Shown: positions 29,346 to 37,730 of the stretch, piece after piece | Layout of the letters: each line of letters opens with the position of its first letter | How positions within the stretch are numbered: the first letter of the stretch is position 1 | Source of the DNA: Streptomyces sp. NBC_01241 | GTDB lineage: Bacteria; Actinomycetota; Actinomycetes; Streptomycetales; Streptomycetaceae | NCBI RefSeq assembly: GCF_041435435.1 | Contig: NZ_CP108494.1 | Location: forward strand, 7,226,501 to 7,290,500 | Direction: 5' to 3' | Length of the DNA stretch: 64,000 nucleotides | Notes under the pieces: generated by a model | The model's input: the letters and a program-made list of their open reading frames with translations, nothing else | Database searches by the model: none | What the model was told of the DNA's origin: nothing | Program-made: the position numbers and the translations under genes

Positions 29346-29767
29346 ACCCGGATCCTACGACCCCAACCACCCCATCAAATCGAGGAGTTATTGATCGACG
29401 GCTCCCTGGTGTAGAGGACCTCTTCCCAAGGCCCAAAAAGCAGTCCAGGATTGTCCCTCCGCGACTCGCGTTCGAGGCGTCGTTGCACAAGGTTCGGCAC
29501 GGCCTGATGTGGAAGGATCTCCCGCAGCACGTCGCCCAAGGGCAGCGCCCCCAGGGCCTCTACCCGTGCGCTTGAGTACCTGAACACCGGAGTTTGGGAG
29601 AGGGCGGTATGCGCACTGGGCGTCTACGACGGCACCCCGGTTCCACCTTCGTACGGGCTGCCGGACCCCCACATCACCGGAACCTTCGATCCGCGCCTCA
29701 GCGGTCCCGCGAGACGCGAGGCAGTCGGCGAGGACCTCACTACGCGGGAGGGTGCACCCCACCACGT
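29346..29767. other. right margin of insert 1 with another transposase scrap
   Basis: On the plus strand around 29461-29530 the reading RLAFEASLHKVRHGLMWKDL resembles the N-terminal 'H+.R.G..W+DLP' segment of IS5-type transposases. From about 29600 to 29760 a frame reads GVYDGTPVPPSYGLPDPHIT, which looks coding but is not recognised. Neither has an intact gene around it. The DNA joins the hydA 3' half at 29768. Confidence 0.4.
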
Positions 29768-29774
29768 TTCAAGG
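29768..29774 (+). repeat. right 7-bp junction repeat TTCAAGG of insert 1
   Basis: Identical to the heptamer at 17690-17696; native hydA homology resumes from here (Phe-Lys-Val-Phe-Met). Confidence 0.6.
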
Positions 29775-30274
29775 TGTTCATGGCGTGCCCCGATGTCTTC
29801 TACAGCGACGACGGCCGGATCCTGCGCGCCATGCAACGGGCCTCCCACAACGGCGGCCTGATTACGCGGCATGCGGAGAACGGCATCGCCAAGCGGCGAC
29901 TGATGCCCGGCGCGGAGAGCCGGATGGATCTTCTCCATCAGGCGGTCGTGGACGGTCACATCTCGCGCCGCCGCTGGATCGAGATCGCCTGCGCCTCCCC
30001 GGCCCGGATGTTCGGCCTCTACCCGAAGAAGGGCACCATCGCCCCGGACGCCGACGCCGACATCGTCATCTACGACCCGGCGGCCGAACAGACCATTTCC
30101 GCCGAGACTCCTCACATGAACGTCGACGACTCGGCGTACGAAGGCAAGCGGGTCACCGGCCAGGTCGACACCGTGGTCTCGCGTGGTGAAGCCGTCGTCG
30201 ACGGACGGAAGTTCACCGGTCGAGCCGGTCACGGCATGTACACCCCGCGCGCCACCTGCCAGTACCTGGACTAG
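29768..30274 (+). pseudogene. hydA: dihydropyrimidinase, 3' half with internal deletion
   Basis: The reading resumes exactly where the 5' half stopped: FKVFMACPDVFYSDDGRILR, then RHAENGIA. It then jumps to LMPGAESRMDLLHQAVVDGH, skipping about 150 residues that include the VHVSA His and the STDHCPF Asp. The skipped length keeps the frame. The C terminus (KKGTIAPDADADIVIYDPAA to GMYTPRATCQYLD) is complete and high-GC, matching the operon style. The open frame reaches upstream into insert DNA, but that is not hydA. It ends 10 bp before the F420 oxidoreductase gene. Confidence 0.88.
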
Positions 30275-30284
30275 GAGCACCGTC

Positions 30285-31286
30285 ATGGAATTCGGACTTG
30301 TCCTCCAGACCGACCCGCCCGCCTCGGCCGTCGTCGGCCTGATGCGCCGCGCCGAACGCAACGGCTTCCGCCACGGCTGGACCTTCGACTCGGCGGTGCT
30401 CTGGCAGGAGCCGTTCGTCATCTACAGCCAGATCCTCGAACACACCGAACACCTCGTCGTCGGCCCCATGGTCACCAACCCGTCCACCCGCACCTGGGAG
30501 GTCACCGCCTCCACCTTCGCCACCCTCAACGACATGTTCGGCAACCGCACCGTCTGCGGCATCGGCCGGGGCGACTCGGCGATGCGCGTCGCCGGACGCA
30601 AACCCAACACCCTGGCCCGCCTCGGCGAGGCCATCGACGTCATCCGCGACCTCGCCGAGGGGCGGGAGGCGACCGTCGACGGGCAGCCGGTCCAGATCCC
30701 CTGGGTGAAGAACGGCAGACTGCCGGTCTGGATGGCCGCGTACGGCCCGAAGGCGCTCGCCCTCGCCGGACAGAAGGCCGACGGCTTCATCCTCCAGCTC
30801 GCCGACCCGTTCCTCACCGAGTGGATGATCAAGGCCGTACGGGACGCGGCGGTACAGGCGGGCCGCGACCCGGACTCCGTGACCATCTGCGTTGCCGCCC
30901 CCGCCTATGTGAGCGACGACCTCGACCACGCCCGCGAGCAGTGCCGCTGGTTCGGCGGCATGGTCGGCAACCATGTCGCGGACCTGGTCTCCCGGTACGG
31001 CGAGCACTCCGGACTCGTCCCCGAGGCCCTGACCGCGTACATCGCCGGACGGTCCGGCTACGACTACAGCCACCACGGCCGGGCCGGAAACCCCGACACG
31101 GCCTTCGTGCCGGACGAGATCGTCGACCGGTTCTGCCTGCTGGGCCCCGCCGAGGCACACATCGAGAAGCTCCGGGCGCTGCGCGAACTGGGCGTCGACC
31201 AGTTCGCCGTCTACAACATGCACGACGCGCGCGAGGCGACGATCGATGCCTACGGCTCGCAGATCATTCCCGCGCTGACGACGTGA
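30285..31286 (+). CDS. F420-dependent LLM-class oxidoreductase (TIGR03842-type)
   Basis: A 333-residue luciferase-like monooxygenase-fold protein starting at ATG 30285 with AGGAG 8 bases upstream. Landmarks are MEFGLVLQTDPPASAVVGLM, DSAVLWQEPFVIYSQIL, MVTNPSTRTWEVTASTFATL and IGRGDSAM, matching the LLM family that often sits beside dihydropyrimidinase in actinobacteria. Context suggests it acts on a pyrimidine or hydantoin intermediate with F420 as hydride carrier; the reaction is not established by sequence. It lies between the broken hydA and the broken NCS1 transporter and is itself intact, marking it as part of the original operon. Confidence 0.9.
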   Translation: MEFGLVLQTDPPASAVVGLMRRAERNGFRHGWTFDSAVLWQEPFVIYSQILEHTEHLVVGPMVTNPSTRTWEVTASTFATLNDMFGNRTVCGIGRGDSAMRVAGRKPNTLARLGEAIDVIRDLAEGREATVDGQPVQIPWVKNGRLPVWMAAYGPKALALAGQKADGFILQLADPFLTEWMIKAVRDAAVQAGRDPDSVTICVAAPAYVSDDLDHAREQCRWFGGMVGNHVADLVSRYGEHSGLVPEALTAYIAGRSGYDYSHHGRAGNPDTAFVPDEIVDRFCLLGPAEAHIEKLRALRELGVDQFAVYNMHDAREATIDAYGSQIIPALTT

Positions 31287-31389
31287 CAGCCTGACCGCCA
31301 GGCCTGTCCGTCCCGCGGTTGTCCTCACCCCACGCACCCCCACGCACCGCCCCGCACGGCACCGCTCCCATGCGAAGGGGCCAGCCGCC

Positions 31390-31580
31390 ATGACATCGAC
31401 CGTCCCACCCACACCACCCCTGCCACCCGTCCCACCGCAGGACGGGATATCCGACGCGTCGGGCCGCATCGAACTCGCCCCCGGCGTCGTCCCCACCGAC
31501 AACCGTTTCGTCAACGAGGACCTGCTGCCCGTCCCGCTGGAGCGGCGCCGCTGGACGACGTACAACTTCGCCGCGCTCTG
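31390..31580 (+). pseudogene. NCS1 nucleobase transporter, 5' end of an interrupted gene
   Basis: The first 63 codons of an NCS1-family permease: SGRIELAPGVVPTDNRFVNE, LLPVPLERRRWTTYNFAAL. Homology stops in the first membrane segment at CTCTG (31576-31580). The exact continuation, LWVGMAHNIPSW, is found at 46843, 15 kb away. Beyond 31580 the frame stays open for about 45 codons of unrelated sequence. The native gene would have imported uracil, hydantoin or allantoin for the pyrimidine operon. Confidence 0.87.
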
Positions 31581-31872
31581 TATCGCGCAAGAGAAAACAC
31601 GAACATGGGCGCGGGGCGCTGACCTGCGGGTTCGTGGGGGTGCTCGTCAGGCGGGAGGTGCAGGGTCCGGTTCATCCGGGTTCGACCTGTTGCCGTGTGC
31701 TGCTGCTGTTGCGTCTGGCTGAGCCGGTGCCTGCGGCCTTGGCTCCTTTTCCGCGAGCAGCACCAGGGGCTGACTGTCGTCCCGCTCCGTCGTACGACCC
31801 CGAGGGCCCGGTGTCGAGCTCTCGGGGAGGTCACGTTCCCCCGCACGAGACTCCGCGAACCGAGGTGGCTTC

Positions 31873-33420
31873 ATGTCCTCCAGCGCACCGTCGATACCCG
31901 AGACGTCCACGATCCAGCAGACCTATCCCGATGGCCGCGTCGCCCTCGCCGAGGGGGTCGTCCTGGACGACGCCCGGTTCGCCAACGACGACCTGGCGCC
32001 GGTGCCCGTCGAGAGGCGTACGTGGAGTGTTTACAACTATTTGAGTCTTTGGGTGGGAATGGCTCATAACATCCCGTCCTGGACCCTGGCCTCCGGTCTG
32101 GTCGCGCTCGGCATGGACTGGAAGCAGGCGGTCCTCACCATCGCGCTGGCCAACCTCATCGTGCTGGTGCCGATGCTGCTCACGGGGCATGCGGGGACGA
32201 AGTACGGGATTCCGTTCCCGGTGTTCGCGCGGGCGTCATTCGGGATGCGGGGTGCGAATCTGCCGGCGCTGATTCGGGCGGCGGTGGCGTGTGCCTGGTT
32301 CGGTATCCAGACCTGGATCGGCGGCGAGGGGATCTTCCTGCTGGCCGGGAAGCTCTTCGGCAGCGGTTGGCAGACCGCTGGTCAGGTCGCCGGGCAGCCG
32401 TGGACACTGTGGCTGTCGTTCGGTCTGTTCTGGGCGCTGGAGATCGCGGTGATCGCGCGGGGCATGGAGACCCTGCGGCGGTTCGAGAACTGGGCCGCGC
32501 CGTTCGTGATCGTGGGCGCGCTGGCGTTGCTGGTGTGGATCGCGGTGAAGGCGGGTGGGTTCGGTCCGTTGCTGTCGCAGCCGTCGGTGCTGGGGTGGGG
32601 AAGCGGTTTCTGGAAGGTGTTCTTCCCGGCCCTGATGGGCATGATCGGGTTCTGGTCCACGCTGTCGCTCAACATTCCGGACTTCACCCGTTTCGGCGGC
32701 AGCCAGCGCGCCCAGATGCGTGGTCAGGCCCTGGGTCTGCCCACCACCATGACGCTGTTCGCGCTGCTCTCGGTGCTGGTCACCTCGGGCTCGCAGGCGG
32801 TCTACGGCGTCCCGATCTGGGACCCGATCGCGCTCGCCGCGAAGATGGACAGCGTCGCGGGCACCCTCTTCGCCCTGCTTGTGGTCCTGGTCGCCACCCT
32901 GTCGGTGAACATCGCGGCCAACGTCGTCAGCCCGGCCTACGACCTCGCCAACCTGGTCCCACGCTTCATCAACTTCCGTACCGGCGCGCTGATCACGGGC
33001 GTGGTGGGGATCGCCATCATGCCGTGGAAGCTGATCGCCAACCCGCACGTCTACATCTTCACCTGGCTGGGCTTCGTCGGCGGCCTGCTCGGCACCGTCG
33101 CGGGCATCCTGATCGCCGACTACTGGATCGTCCGCCGCACCCAACTCGCCCTGGACGAGCTGTACAGCCCTGCCGGCCGCTACTGGTACACGGGTGGCTG
33201 GAACCTGCGCGCTGTCCTGGCCCTCCTCGTCGGCGGCGTCCTCGCCATCGGCGGCTCCTACTCCACTATCGACGCCAAGGGCACCGCACAGGGCCCCTTC
33301 CCCACCGACGGTCTCATCCCCGTCCTCAAACCCCTCGCCGACTACGGCTGGGCCGTCGGCCTCGCCTCCTCCCTCCTCCTCTACACCCTCCTCAACCTTG
33401 GCGAACGCACCAGGCGCTGA
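31873..33420 (+). CDS. NCS1-family nucleobase:cation symporter, complete copy
   Basis: A 515-residue permease with about 12 membrane segments. Family landmarks are LWVGMAHNIPSWTLASGL, AVACAWFGIQTWIGGEG, FENWAAPFVIVGALALLVW, LNIPDFTRFG and NVVSPAYDLANLVPR. It takes up uracil, hydantoins, allantoin or a related base with a cation. It closely resembles the interrupted native protein over the shared region but differs at many positions, with less biased codons in the first third (TATTTGAGTCTTTGGGTGGG). The 292 bp before it hold nothing I recognise. A 17-bp hairpin follows. Confidence 0.93.
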   Translation: MSSSAPSIPETSTIQQTYPDGRVALAEGVVLDDARFANDDLAPVPVERRTWSVYNYLSLWVGMAHNIPSWTLASGLVALGMDWKQAVLTIALANLIVLVPMLLTGHAGTKYGIPFPVFARASFGMRGANLPALIRAAVACAWFGIQTWIGGEGIFLLAGKLFGSGWQTAGQVAGQPWTLWLSFGLFWALEIAVIARGMETLRRFENWAAPFVIVGALALLVWIAVKAGGFGPLLSQPSVLGWGSGFWKVFFPALMGMIGFWSTLSLNIPDFTRFGGSQRAQMRGQALGLPTTMTLFALLSVLVTSGSQAVYGVPIWDPIALAAKMDSVAGTLFALLVVLVATLSVNIAANVVSPAYDLANLVPRFINFRTGALITGVVGIAIMPWKLIANPHVYIFTWLGFVGGLLGTVAGILIADYWIVRRTQLALDELYSPAGRYWYTGGWNLRAVLALLVGGVLAIGGSYSTIDAKGTAQGPFPTDGLIPVLKPLADYGWAVGLASSLLLYTLLNLGERTRR

Positions 33421-33440
33421 GAGCCCGAAACCCCGCGGCC

Positions 33441-33477
33441 GCCCCCGCCTCGCGGCGCCTCGCCGCGAGGCGGGGGC
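33441..33477. terminator. perfect hairpin after NCS1 copy
   Basis: 17-bp perfect stem GCCCCCGCCTCGCGGCG with its complement and a 3-base loop, 20 bases after the stop codon. Confidence 0.85.
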
Positions 33478-33675
33478 GTGCACGCCATCCGCAGGGCGAA
33501 GACGCCAGACCTCCTGTGAGCCGGCCTTGCTGCTGTGACGCCGGGGTAGGAAGCCTGTATCCAGCGTACGGCCCGACTCGTCTCCGCCACCTGCGGCTTT
33601 GCCTTGGAAAGAGCCGCTGACCTGCGTCGGAGGTCCTCACCGATCTTTCGGGGGCTTGCCCCGCCAGGTAGCGAA

Positions 33676-33725
33676 AAGTCCCTCGGAAGTCCCTCAGACA
33701 GCGCTGGAAGTCCCTGAAAAGTCCC
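33676..33725 (+). repeat. four helically phased AAGTCCC boxes
   Basis: Copies start at 33676, 33687, 33708 and 33719, so the spacings are 11, 21 and 11 bp, placing all on one face of the helix. Copies 2 and 3 extend to GGAAGTCCCT; copies 1 and 4 to GAAAAGTCCC. They could be protein-binding boxes of a promoter or recombinase arm sites. Confidence 0.65.
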
Positions 33726-33824
33726 AGGAGCGGAGGGGCGGAAGACGTCTCCGGGCTGGTTTGGATCCCATGGGACAGGCCGCTGTTTCTCCAGGCTCGC
33801 GGCTCTGTAACTGCCGTGGGCATG

Positions 33825-33873
33825 GTGGACTCGTAATGTGTAGGTCTCGGGCTCGAATCCCGAGGTGGTTCCA
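33825..33873 (+). other. tRNA 3'-half-like sequence (Thr-CGU type), degenerate
   Basis: GTGGA-CTCGTAA looks like an anticodon arm with anticodon CGU, and CTCGGG-CTCGAAT-CCCGAG is a perfect T-arm, followed by GGTGGTTCCA. The 3' side of the anticodon stem (TGTGT) does not pair and I find no D-arm or 5' acceptor upstream. It may be a tRNA fragment left by an element that used a tRNA gene as attachment site. Confidence 0.35.
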
Positions 33874-33900
33874 TGGGAAACCGCAGGTTAGGCCTCGCTT

Positions 33901-33935
33901 GCCAACTGCCAACTGCCAACTGCCAACTGCCAACT
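33901..33935 (+). repeat. five tandem copies of GCCAACT
   Basis: Five exact 7-bp units, followed by a partial sixth (GCCGA). Seven bases is not a multiple of three and no gene covers it. Confidence 0.9.
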
Positions 33936-34112
33936 GCCGACGTTGACCGCGTCCGGAGGCGGGCTCAGTTCTTGGCGGGCGGGGCAGGGAGGGCTTCGGC
34001 GGCGTAGGGGCGAGACCGAGCAGGCCGGGCCAGCGGGGCGACCTGACGAGAGAGACGGTCTTTTCCATGGCTTTCGATCACCTCGGTCGGTCTTAGAATC
34101 AGACACTCCCTC

Positions 34113-34665
34113 CTCGGGGTGCTGGCGATGAGCAGCGAGTACGGCACGGGGGCCATCCGCGCCCCCCTGACAGCGGTGCCGGGCCGCGCCCGCGTCCTCG
34201 CCGCCAAGGCCGCTGTCGTCGCCGGGCCGTCCTGGCGGCCGGCTCACTCGCGACCCTCGGCTCACTGCTCGCTGGCCGCCGCCTCCTCCCCGGCAACGGC
34301 TTCAGTGCTGGGTCGCTCTCCCTCGCCGAAGCCCGACGCTGCGCGCCACCGCGGGCACAGTGCTCTACATCGCCCTGCTCGCCCTGGGGGTGGCGGCGCT
34401 CGTACGGGACATGGCGGGGGCGATCACGGCCGTACTCGGCCAGTTCTACGCCTCTCCCGTCGTCACGATGATGGTCGTCGACGAGCAGTGGTGGGAGCAC
34501 CTCCAGGAGCTGGCCCCCGCCTCGGCGGGACTGGCCGTCCAGGCCACGCGGAACCTGGACGCCCTGCCGATCGGCCCCTGGCCGGGCCCTCTGTGTCCTG
34601 CGGCCGCCTGGGCGGCGGCGGCGCCGCTGGCGGGCGCGGCGGTCTTCAGGCTGCGCGACGCGTGA
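34113..34665 (+). pseudogene. ABC-2-type transporter permease remnant
   Basis: Three frames join into one membrane protein fragment: MSSEYGTGAIRAPLTAVPGR, RVLAAKAAVVAG; then VLAAGSLATLGSLLAGRRLL; then LRATAGTVLYIALLALGVAA and TRNLDALPIGPWPGP. The EYxTGxIR start and the order of membrane helices match the C-terminal two thirds of Streptomyces ABC-2 permeases. At least two frameshifts (near 34225 and 34345) and loss of the N terminus make it inactive. No ATPase gene accompanies it. Confidence 0.75.
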
Positions 34666-34764
34666 CCTGACAGGCGCGTCGACCGTGCTGCACGCCGTCA
34701 CGAGCCCCGTTAGTATCACCAAGTGACCCGCGTTGCGGGCTAGTTCGAACGGGGGGCCAGGAAG

Positions 34765-36060
34765 ATGGTCACGGTTTTATTCGTACACGGTACGGGCGTA
34801 CGAGAGCCGTCCTACACCCAGGCGCTGGAGGGGATACGGAACGGCCTGGCCCGCGTCCGCCCCGACGTACGTGTCGAACCCTGCGACTGGGGCTCCTCAC
34901 TCGGCTCGTACCTGAGGGCGGGCGGCGTATCGATACCCGGATACCCGGAGTACCTGGCAACGGCCGAGGAGGCAGGAGCCGAAACAGCGGAATACGGGGT
35001 GGTGGCAGCCGGGCCGTACCCGCTGCCCTCCGACGGCTTCGAGGGCGGCAGCGAAACGGACGAGGACCGGCTGCGCTGGGCGATGCTGTACGCCGACCCG
35101 TTCGCCGAGCTCGGCGTCTACGCCATGTCGGGGAAGCCGTCCGGTTCCGGGGCCCCCGCCCTCTTCACCCCGGGCGTGATCTCCAGTGGCGACCAGCTCC
35201 TGGGAGTGCTGTCCCGGTTGGGGGCGTCCGACGCGGTGCGTGACGCGTGGCGGGCCTTCGTGTCCAGCCCCTCAGTAACCGAGGGGGTCGCCGCCCTGCT
35301 GGCCGCCCAGGAATTGCGCCAGGCCGTCGTTGCCGCGCCCGCCGAGGGCGACGCCCTTCCCCGGCTGGCTGCCCGTGCTCTGACCGCCTGGGCGATGGCG
35401 CAGTCGCCCAGGGAGGCCGGCACGTTTCCGGTCCCGGAGCGGGGCGATCTCGTGGACCTTCTCACGAACGAACTCGGTGGCGACGCCAAGGGACTGAACG
35501 ACGTCCTGGTCTCCGCCCTCGGATACTCGGCACGGCTCTTCGAGCGTTCGTTCGGCTCTCGGGTGCTGGTGGCCCGGCGAGCCCGGCTCAGCAATCGCTC
35601 GGTGGGCTTCTTCGGTGACGTACTCAGCTATCTGACACGTGGTCAGGCAGTACGTGACCACGTGGCCGACACGATTCGGGCCCTTCCCGACCGGGGGCCC
35701 GTGGTCCTGCTCGGGCACAGCCTGGGCGGGATCATCGCTTTCGACCTGCTGGCGACCCAGGCCTCGAACCCTGTCGCGGACATGCTGGTGACAGTAGGTT
35801 CGCAAGCGCCGCTGCTGTACGAACTGGACGCGCTGCCGTCCCTTCCCTACGGCACCGGACTGCCCGGCGCGTTCCCCCGCTGGCTCAACGTCCATGACCG
35901 CCGCGACCTGCTTTCCTACGTCGCAGCCGAGGCCTTCGGAAATGACCCGCGCATCACCGATGTGGCGGTGGACAACCGCCAGCCGGTATCCGCGGCCCAC
36001 AGCTCGTATTGGGCCAACGCGCATCTCTACCGGGTCCTGGCCGATGCACTTCCCGGCTGA
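34765..36060 (+). CDS. alpha/beta hydrolase, probable effector of the VMAP system
   Basis: A 431-residue serine hydrolase. The oxyanion-type start VTVLFVHGTGVREPSYTQAL and the nucleophile elbow VVLLGHSLGG (Ser319) are clear; the catalytic His probably lies in VSAAHSSYW near the end, with an Asp in VHDRRDLL. It resembles PGAP1/lipase-like proteins, which occur as cytoplasmic effectors in bacterial conflict systems and could attack lipids or thioesters. AGGAAG precedes the ATG. The VMAP gene follows after 68 bp containing a small hairpin. The effector role is inferred from its place in the cluster. Confidence 0.8.
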   Translation: MVTVLFVHGTGVREPSYTQALEGIRNGLARVRPDVRVEPCDWGSSLGSYLRAGGVSIPGYPEYLATAEEAGAETAEYGVVAAGPYPLPSDGFEGGSETDEDRLRWAMLYADPFAELGVYAMSGKPSGSGAPALFTPGVISSGDQLLGVLSRLGASDAVRDAWRAFVSSPSVTEGVAALLAAQELRQAVVAAPAEGDALPRLAARALTAWAMAQSPREAGTFPVPERGDLVDLLTNELGGDAKGLNDVLVSALGYSARLFERSFGSRVLVARRARLSNRSVGFFGDVLSYLTRGQAVRDHVADTIRALPDRGPVVLLGHSLGGIIAFDLLATQASNPVADMLVTVGSQAPLLYELDALPSLPYGTGLPGAFPRWLNVHDRRDLLSYVAAEAFGNDPRITDVAVDNRQPVSAAHSSYWANAHLYRVLADALPG

Positions 36061-36063
36061 TCG

Positions 36064-36086
36064 GGGAGCCCTTACCCTGGGCTCCC
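36064..36086 (+). terminator. small intercistronic hairpin
   Basis: GGGAGCCC and GGGCTCCC, 8 bp with a 7-base loop, between the hydrolase and VMAP genes. It may attenuate rather than end transcription. Confidence 0.5.
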
Positions 36087-36128
36087 ACCTCGATTCGAAC
36101 ACACGTCACGGTGCAAGAGAGGACGCGC

Positions 36129-37730
36129 GTGGCCACGGGAGGATTCGATGCCGTACAACACCGGGTCCTGCGTGCGGTGATCAAAGCGCTGGAGGACCCG
36201 GCGGGACGGCTCATCAACGACAGCAGCCGGGACCTGTGGCGTCAGATGATCCACCAGCACATTCCTGGCCTGACGCCTGCGAGCTTCACCGTGACACGTC
36301 AGGAATTCGTCAGCATCGTGTACAGCTGCGCCACGTTGGACGACGGTATGGACCTCCTGGTGGAGGCCACGTGCCTGGTCACGCCCGCGCTGGAGCCGGC
36401 GCTGCTCCTCCTGCTGTCGCAGTGGAAGGCGCGGCTGGCGTTCCCGGGGCCCGACTGGGAGCCACTGCGCCGTGTGCTGGATGTTCCGGTGGCCGATTTT
36501 GACGCCCTGGTGGACCGGGCCACCGACGGTCTGGCACGCCTGCCCGAGAACTGCGCCACGCCCTGGGAGGCATTTCTCCATCTTGCCGACCACAACGGGC
36601 GCCCCGGCGAGCTGATGCCCGCCATGGCCTTCCTGGAACACCTGTCACTCTGTCCCGAAGTGGCCTCGGGAGTAGGCGAGTTACGTACGTGGAACGACCA
36701 CTTTGCCGAGCTGTGGAACATGTCGGCGCCGCTGGCCGAACTGCGGGCCGGCCTCAGGGACGGCACCGACCACCGGATCGCCGGTTCCCCTGACGTCCCG
36801 CACGCCGGTCGCGGTGGCCCGGCCAGGCCGCTGATCAGGATCTACGTCAAGGTGGAGCCGGACCGTACGCCCCACAGCGGAGCGGGCAGGCGGCGGATGG
36901 GCAGGGCACAGCGCTACTACGTCTCCGCCTGTGTCAGATATCCGGATTCGAACGCACTCCAACGAGATCCTCACACCGAGCCGCTGGAATCAGTGACCAG
37001 ATCTCAACTACCCTACGAGATAGCAAAGTTACTCACTCACATGACGCAGTTGAGCCACTCCCGCGCGGACAACGCCGCCTTGGAGATCTTTCTTCCGGCG
37101 GAGCTGCTCACCGAGCCCGTGGAGTGGTGGGACCGTGATCCCTCGCTGGGCTTTCCCAACGCTTTGCTGAGCCGATACCGGGAGATCATGCTGCACAGCC
37201 TGGAGCGCGTACAGCGTCCCACCTTCCACAACGCGTGGCGCGCCCGCTGGGCGCACTGGCGGACCGGCGGCGGCCAGGGCCAGATGTACGAATGCGCTCC
37301 CGAGGGGCTGACGGACGCCGAGCACCTGGCCCTGCTGGACGCGAAGATCGGGCGGGACGACGACGTGGTCGGCATGGTGCTCAGCAGGCCGCCGCACCGC
37401 GAGAGCGAATTGGGCCTGCGCGAGCTGAGTCTCGCCCTGGACCTCGGAGTGCCCATAGTCGTCTACCACCGGGCGGATCCCGCGTCAGCGGTGTTCCGGA
37501 GCATTATTCGTGAAAGCTTGGCCAATGAGGGGCTGGCACACCTTCCCGAAAGTGCGCAACAGTGGAAGTCCGACGTTGCCGTCCGTGCCACGGTCGCAGA
37601 CGAGTCAAGTGCTGTTCGGGAGCAAGACGTTGACGCGATCCGTTCGATGAGCATGATCTGGGACGACCCCGAGCATCTTCTTGAGGGCGGGCAGAACGCT
37701 CCCGCCACCTTTGTAGGGGGGACCGAGTGA
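36129..37730 (+). CDS. VMAP protein (vWA-MoxR-associated protein) with EAD-like N terminus
   Basis: A 533-residue protein starting at GTG 36129, with GAGAGGA upstream. The first ~90 residues are a small helical domain (VLRAVIKALEDPAGRLINDS, SRDLWRQMIHQHIPGL) like the effector-associated domains that pair conflict proteins. From about residue 235 to the end is a VMAP-C domain: RPLIRIYVKVEPD, ALEIFLPAELLTEPVEWWD, RYREIMLHSLERVQRPTFHN and HWRTGG. VMAP proteins act with MoxR ATPases and vWA proteins in ternary NTP-dependent conflict systems, and both partners follow directly. Its stop overlaps the MoxR start (GTGA). Confidence 0.82.
   Translation: MATGGFDAVQHRVLRAVIKALEDPAGRLINDSSRDLWRQMIHQHIPGLTPASFTVTRQEFVSIVYSCATLDDGMDLLVEATCLVTPALEPALLLLLSQWKARLAFPGPDWEPLRRVLDVPVADFDALVDRATDGLARLPENCATPWEAFLHLADHNGRPGELMPAMAFLEHLSLCPEVASGVGELRTWNDHFAELWNMSAPLAELRAGLRDGTDHRIAGSPDVPHAGRGGPARPLIRIYVKVEPDRTPHSGAGRRRMGRAQRYYVSACVRYPDSNALQRDPHTEPLESVTRSQLPYEIAKLLTHMTQLSHSRADNAALEIFLPAELLTEPVEWWDRDPSLGFPNALLSRYREIMLHSLERVQRPTFHNAWRARWAHWRTGGGQGQMYECAPEGLTDAEHLALLDAKIGRDDDVVGMVLSRPPHRESELGLRELSLALDLGVPIVVYHRADPASAVFRSIIRESLANEGLAHLPESAQQWKSDVAVRATVADESSAVREQDVDAIRSMSMIWDDPEHLLEGGQNAPATFVGGTE

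Larger units (their letters stand above)
33421..34112. other. non-coding stretch rich in small repeats
   Basis: No convincing gene. It holds the terminator of the NCS1 copy, four phased AAGTCCC boxes (33676-33725), a tRNA 3'-half-like sequence (33825-33873) and a GCCAACT array (33901-33935). This concentration of short signals suggests a former integration or regulatory region. Confidence 0.6.

Noticed and set aside
29594-29767. Treating the upstream in-frame stretch of the hydA 3' half as part of a real fused protein
   Set aside because: The residues are Arg/Pro-rich and unlike any domain; a different frame there looks more protein-like. The in-frame opening is probably GC-driven.
31614-31872. 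A gene between the NCS1 5' stub and the NCS1 copy
   Set aside because: Several overlapping short frames exist, but none has a start signal plus recognisable protein sequence.
33825-33873. A functional tRNA-Thr gene
   Set aside because: The T-arm is perfect, but the anticodon stem does not pair on its 3' side and no D-arm or 5' acceptor strand is visible, so I list it only as tRNA-like.
33901-33935. Tandem GCCAACT array as a CRISPR-like locus
   Set aside because: Units are 7 bp and directly adjacent, with no spacers and no cas genes.
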